In this document: piece after piece, positions 58,736-64,000 of the stretch | How the letters are laid out: the number at the start of each line of letters is the position of its first letter | Position numbering within the stretch: position 1 is the first letter of the stretch | Assembly: GCF_003369915.1 (NCBI RefSeq) | Contig: NC_046675.1 | Coordinates: forward strand, 5,952,001-6,016,000 | Direction of reading: 5' to 3' | DNA: 64,000 nucleotides | From: Drosophila miranda | Taxonomy: Eukaryota; Arthropoda; Insecta; Diptera; Drosophilidae | Program-made: the position numbers and the translations under genes | The notes under the pieces: model-generated | Databases searched by the model: none | What the model was told of the DNA's origin: nothing | What the model saw: only the letters and a program-made list of their open reading frames with translations

Positions 58736-61700
58736 CTAGGACCGGGCTGGGAGGATCGCTGCGATGATCATCACAAGGAGGGATACCAGCGGCAGGCTGG
58801 TGTGACTACCACCTGCGATCGCTGAGCGGTACTCGTCCTCGGGCAGATACTCCCGGATGTGTCGCGTCTTGTTCATCATCCAGTAGAAGGCCCTCATGTT
58901 GCCCAGTCGCTTCAGCTCGTCCCCAATGTCGTTCCGGATCTTGGCATTGTACTCGTTGAGCAGGCGCTTCTCGACGGCACTGAGCAGGGTGCTGTCTATC
59001 AGCTTCGGCTCGTAGGGGACCAATGTGACGTCCTGGAATGCTAGGAAGTGTGCGCCACTGGGATGCCTGTGTCCAGTGTCAATGACCTCGAGCACGTTCT
59101 TCAGGCGCACGCCAAAGTCATCCCGTTTGTAGTAGCCAGACTCTGAAAGGAGGTACGGTATCAGCGAGCATGATCTTTTGAAGAAAACCACATAATACTT
59201 ACCGCTGGAGAAGAAGTACCCCTGCTTGAAGTGGAAGCTGCTGTTCTTGCCATAAGCCACGGATATAGGTGCTGCGTATGAGTAATTTTAGTATAGTAAA
59301 TAATCCGTTAACGATCAATCCCGACTTACGCTCTTCTACAGAACCGTAGGCGCCAATGCCATGACCTGTTGCCTGTGGATAGTCCGTCATATCCTTCCAC
59401 ACCATGCTGCGCACGAGAGCATCTACCTCGGAGGGCTTCAGATCGGCCGGGAACTTGAGCTGCGCCAGATGCAAGATGCCCGCCAGGACGTTTGTGTAGG
59501 CCTTTTTCATGTCATGCGTTGGCTCGCCAAAGATGAACGTCCGCGAGACATCCGTGGTGCCCTCCAAGTACTGTCCACCCGACTCGATGACCAGCAGGCT
59601 CTGGTCGGAGACCTCGATATTGGTCACATTGCTGGATATATAGTAGGGCAGGGCCGAGTGCTCGCCATAAGCCACGACCGTGCGCAGGGACAGCCCCTTG
59701 GCATGCTTCTGGGAGAGGCGCCAGAGCTCCACCTCATACTTAATCTTCTCCTCGGTCCACTGCTCCGTCTGGAATCTGGCCTCCATGTTGCTCATGGACT
59801 CGCAAATGGCGGCACCGTCCCTTATATGCGCCTTCCGCATGCCAGCCTGCTCATCGGAGTTCTTCTGGGCCCGCATGAAAATAATGGGCGAGATGTACTC
59901 CACAACGATTTTCCCTGGCATCGAGGAGTAAATGGCCTCGGAGGTGCCCAGATCCTGCACGCAGGGGGCCGAGACGAGCACACGCTTCCAGATCTGTGCA
60001 TAGGTGCGTATATCGCTCCAGATTTGATGATATTCCTTAATTCTGCAATAAATAGATGGATGAGTGAGGGTTCATTTAAAGCTTTCTGTGGCTTACTTGA
60101 CACAGTCCTCGTTGAAGCAGTCCGTGCGTAGATGGAGGTCGATTCCCAGACTGATCTTTCCATGATCCACATAGAAGAATATATCATCCTGGCTCACAAT
60201 CACATACGACTGGAAAAATACAAATATTAGAGGGTGGTATCAAATGGATAGAGTGTCGCGACTCACCTTCACCACTGGCGTGTAGGGTATGTCAGTGCCA
60301 CGGATGTTGAGCAGATAGGCGATCTCAGTTAGCGATGTGACCACCATGGCGTCACAGCCGAGGTGCGCCAGGCGACGCCTCAACTCCCGGATCTTGTCCT
60401 GCCAGTTCTCGCCCGCAAACTCGCGAGCCTGCACCTGAATCACCTGATTCTTGGGCTGCTCGGGCCGCTCTGCTCCCCAAATGAGGTCCACCAGGTTGTT
60501 GTTGACCTTGACCAGCTTCAGGAACTTGTCCTCCAGTTCGCGCTCCCACTCGGCCCAGAGCTGATGCGGCACCAGATGCGGATCGGCGCCCACCCGCTTG
60601 TCCAAGTGCACTCGGCTCCCCAGCCAATCGGCGATGCTGACATTGCCGTTGGCCAGATAGATTTCCCAGTCGCAGTCGAGCTCTCCGTCCGCCTGCTGGG
60701 CGTAGCGCTTCTCCAGCCAGACGGCGGCTCCGTGGTGCGTAATGGCGGCAACGGCCCGCACACCCGTATAGCCGGTCAAATAGCACATTCGTTGATCGCG
60801 TGCGGCCACCTCCTGGTTGAGGTGCTCGTCGGTCGAGGGGAGGATATATCCGTAGATCTCGGGCCCCTGCAGCGAGGCCCGAATCTGCATTTGCTCCCGC
60901 AGTGCCAGCAGCCGACTGTGGTACAAGCTCATGGGCTGGATCTGTAATTTCCCCTGAATATTAATATCTGATCGATGGCCTCCCAGCAGGTGACCCTGCC
61001 ACCTGCCACCTCCACTCACCAGTTTGCCCTTGCGGTACTGGCAAATCTCTCGGTGATAGCCCCGGGTGGGCTCTGCGGCCACGGCGCCCAGAACTGAAAA
61101 TGGAACGTCATAAAAATTGGTAAAACAAAATATTTGCAGGTCGTTAAAAATGTTGATAAATAAAATTTAAATTGTTGCCATTAGTTTTATGGAGCACATT
61201 TTTTGCATACATATTTATTAATGGCCAAACTAGCGGTCCAAAAATAGCAACAAGTGCGTCACGGTAGTGCAAACAAATTTCCCACGCTCGTTAAATGGCC
61301 ATGCGACTCGCTCTCCTGCCTCTCGATTCCGCTCGGTGCTGGTGCTCGACTTTTATTTTCGCTCAAGTGAGAGATGTCGAGGCACCAGAGCATCGCATCG
61401 CACTGGTGACAGGCTGAGAATTCATTTGAATTTCACTTTCAATATCAACGCCCGACCACCTGCTCTCTTCGCCTAAGCTGAGTCAACCGCTGGCCACGCT
61501 GCGTATGCGTAATGGAAGTCGAACAGCGTGGGGGGGCCTCGACGGGCAACAAGTTCCGCGAGGCTGCGGCAGTCCCACTCCACTGATTGGGATGTCAAAA
61601 CAGGGAGACAAGCCGAATGTCAAATGGGTGAGGAGATGGTCATTTCACTGTCACTGTCTTGGCCAGCTGTTCAAATGCGATTTGTCAGAGTCTTGCCAAA

Positions 61701-62406
61701 AAAATTCTCAGCAAAGGGAAATATGTATAAACATTCATATATGCATGTATATTCGATTGATTTATTCGAGCAGAACGTTGACATGGTAGGCCAGAAATCT
61801 ATTTCTGTACAGGCTGCTCTAAAAATGGCATATTTCCTTTTATATAAGGCTTGATATATTTCAAGGTGGAAAAAAGGTTTTTTCGATTTAGCTGGGAAAT
61901 CATATAGAGGCTCTCCCGTTTAGAGGCTGCTTTCAAGGGTATTTCCGATTCGCCTTGACCAACGTTTCTTTATTCCATGTTTTGTCTTCTCCATTTGTTA
62001 AAGTGAAAATATTCAAGAATTAATTTTCATGTTAATAGCCACATACTCATCTCTTCGAAATTAGTTTATGTGATTTAAAAGAAATTTACGATAAATGACG
62101 GACAAACACATCCTCAGAGCGGACATGGCTGACTTTGCATTTGTATAAATAAATATTATGCCATCATTGACATTTGGGCCAGCTTCGCATATTTTCGTGA
62201 CGCACTGTAAAGCGAAGGCGACTTCATACCCTGAGAGCCATGTGCAAAACGTTTTATGCTGAAAACTAAAAACTAAAAATACCGTAAATCGATCAAAAGT
62301 CTATAAAATCAGTTTCGGTGGGCCTTAAAATACACATAGTAATAGGTACGTACTCACCCAGCAAGATGTTCAGCAGCAAGCGCCAAATCCATTTGGCTGT
62401 CGTCAT
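58736..62406 (-). CDS. secreted GPI-anchored aminopeptidase-P homologue, predicted inactive
   Basis: 703-residue protein of the M24B Xaa-Pro aminopeptidase family (XPNPEP2 type). Exons: 62358-62406, 61020-61093, 60267-60953, 60097-60209, 59330-60042, 59203-59271 and 58736-59142; phases close. A signal peptide (WRLLLNILLVLGAVAAE) spans exons 1-2, creatinase-like N-domains follow, then the M24 pita-bread domain. The C-terminal GGSHTSLPLVSLLVMIIAAI tail suggests a GPI signal. Catalytic residues are altered: ALPHY is ALPYY (His to Tyr441), DSG is ESG (E461), HxTGHG is QATGHG (Q531), VHEGP is VEEPP (E544) and RIENV is RLKNV (K583). D472, H535 and E569 remain. The frame is intact, so it is probably a functional pseudoenzyme, not a pseudogene. 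Exon 3 has an alternative acceptor 12 bases downstream (start 60941). Confidence 0.85.
61094..62357 (-). other. first intron of the aminopeptidase-P homologue
   Basis: 1264 bases between the signal-peptide exon and the rest. No other gene is seen; small open frames on both strands look incidental. Confidence 0.5.
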
Positions 62407-64000
62407 TGTTTTTCTTTGCACTTAAAAATTTTTCCCTCCGCACACGGAGCCGGGGGTACACGGGGGGGGCACTCGCAGGCCGTAAAACTTGGCCAGAACC
62501 CGAACGGCTTGTTTGTGTTTGCGCGAATTGCGCGGCCTTTCCTGTCTCTCTCTCTCTCTCTGCACTTTCACTGAACTGCAAAATTGTTGCTTCTTTGGTC
62601 TAAACAAATCAAACGGTGGCCATTAATGAGTTAGTGTCGATCTTAGGAAGGAGACTGTGGGGCTTCTTCTTTTGTGGCGATGCACTTTTCCGGTTAATGA
62701 CCGGAACGTGTCGGGTCGTGTCTTTCGCACATGTTGCACCTATGTATTTGCCCCTACCAAAGGAATGGGTGTGAGAATGGGCGTGGGCGTGGCCATGGCA
62801 TATGCCAATCTAAGGGGTGTTGGCCGAGGCGCTTTCTTCTAATTGATATGCCATGCAGTGGCTGGCCAACTTCTGTTCCCTGGGGCTCATAACTCATCTG
62901 GCGGCGACATATGTATAAATAGCCATGATATCAGCCCAGCTTAGGAATTTATAACTTCCGCTCCGACGAGCTGTGGTACCGAATTTGGAATTGGTTTTTT
63001 TTGGAAAATGGCAACTATTTTTCGGGTCTGTCGGTCTGGTCTGGTCTGCGTTTTCTCGTTTCGTTTTGTAGTTTAACAAAATGTTTAATTGCTGTTTTAA
63101 TTAATCATGCGTAAAGGCAGCCGAAACAGTCGAACAGAAACATGCTGATCATGCTGGAAATGAGCCAAGCTCTGCCATGGCGTGGGTGTGGAGGCACTGC
63201 CACTGGCATGGCGTCGGGGTTGCACAAGTTCCCCAATGCTAATGCTGATTCAATTTTGTTAGCCTTATAGAGCACCTCAAAGGGTAGCACCGGAATGGGC
63301 TGTCTGTCAATCACGCAGATGGCAGCAGAGCCGAAGATTGAACGCCTTTGATGCGACTCGCGTGCTTGGCATACAAATATCTGCGAAACTGTCAATAAAA
63401 CACAGATCTCTGATCTGAACTTAATTGCTTTTTCAATTTGTATGCCAGTCCACTTTTCATTAACATACATATGTATATATATATATTTTTAAGTGACCAA
63501 GAAAAGTATTGTTTCAATATCAATTAAGCGATTCAAAACCAATTTTCCCGCCTGGGCGGTACTGTACTCGGACTAATACTCGAGGCACACATTGTTCACG
63601 CTGTTTTTTATTGTCATTGGATCGGCGTCAGATATGGCAACTCACACGCCCCACATCCCATCGAAATACAAGTACAATGAGGCAGGGGCACAGGCAAAGG
63701 CAACCGCAGCCCACAAAAATACATTGAAAACATAGGAAATACTACAATTAAATAAGAGTTAAACAAATTCGATAAGTGGTGGGCGATCATCATCGACAAA
63801 TATGTATAAACGTACAATATATATTGTGAAAGTGACAGCTTTGGCCCTGTAGCCGCCTCCGGCCATCAATTATTCGCTTGACTTTGGCACCAAAACAGCA
63901 AACGAGATGATGCTCTAGTTATCATTGCATGTACTTATAAGCACGCTTGTGTGCATACATCAAGCACAACATACCATTTGCTGCCAACAAAATTGCGCTG
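62407..64000. other. right-end non-coding region with one candidate terminal exon
   Basis: Upstream DNA of the aminopeptidase-P homologue. On the minus strand an open stretch ending in a stop near 63105 begins after an acceptor-like TTTCGCAG at about 63382. It reads IFVCQARESHQRRSIFGSAA and then VLPFEVLYKANKIESALALG, ending in a hydrophobic segment WLISSMISMFLFDCFGCLYA. It could be the last exon of a gene extending beyond the right edge, or chance. The remaining sequence shows nothing recognisable. Confidence 0.3.

Noticed and set aside
59361-60131. 256-codon plus-strand frame over the aminopeptidase-P homologue
   Set aside because: Antisense shadow; it crosses an intron of the real gene and has no recognisable domain.
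1-64000. CRISPR arrays, tRNA or rRNA genes
   Set aside because: No regularly spaced repeats with unique spacers and no cloverleaf or rRNA-like sequence were seen; a tRNA scan by software was not possible.

Overview
This is nuclear DNA of a Drosophila species. The proteins are clearly fly orthologues (Mod(mdg4), Tinman, Bagpipe, Nup88/Mbo, Gnmt, CYP313-type P450s) but differ from D. melanogaster at many positions. AT-rich non-coding repeats and the gene mix point to another lineage, perhaps the obscura group (inference). No CRISPR array, operon, rRNA or tRNA was seen. Coordinates of multi-exon genes span all coding exons; exon limits are given in the evidence and come from GT/AG sites and phase checks.

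Left part (1-9.6 kb): the 5' half of mod(mdg4) on the minus strand. It has one 5'-UTR exon, three common coding exons with the BTB domain, and four alternative terminal exons, which all start in the same phase. Three carry FLYWCH-type zinc fingers and one carries a PiggyBac-transposase-type zinc ribbon. The large intron between them holds a decayed plus-strand coding stretch, palindromic ATCGAT sites and a donor-like motif that may bind U1. Upstream lies a roughly 1.48-kb tandem repeat carrying housekeeping core-promoter motifs. An inverted relative of it sits at the start of mbo.

Middle part (9.6-33.7 kb): the mesodermal NK homeobox genes tinman and bagpipe, both on plus. A CheB-like secreted-protein gene lies between them, and a second CheB-like gene (minus) lies beyond a roughly 11.5-kb gene-poor stretch after bagpipe. 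NK-2-type sites (TCAAGTG) recur 3' of tinman, before bagpipe, and above all at 29.8-31.8 kb. The ladybird genes that follow bagpipe in D. melanogaster are not seen before unrelated genes begin.

Right part (34.8-64 kb): two intact tandem CYP313-like P450 genes (7 exons each), mbo/Nup88, a 48-codon membrane microprotein ORF, Gnmt, a 1052-residue PTB-domain protein with a Cys-rich tail, and a secreted, probably GPI-anchored aminopeptidase-P homologue. That homologue has lost catalytic and metal-binding residues and looks like a pseudoenzyme. The stretch between the last two genes (50-58.7 kb) and the right end are mostly non-coding.
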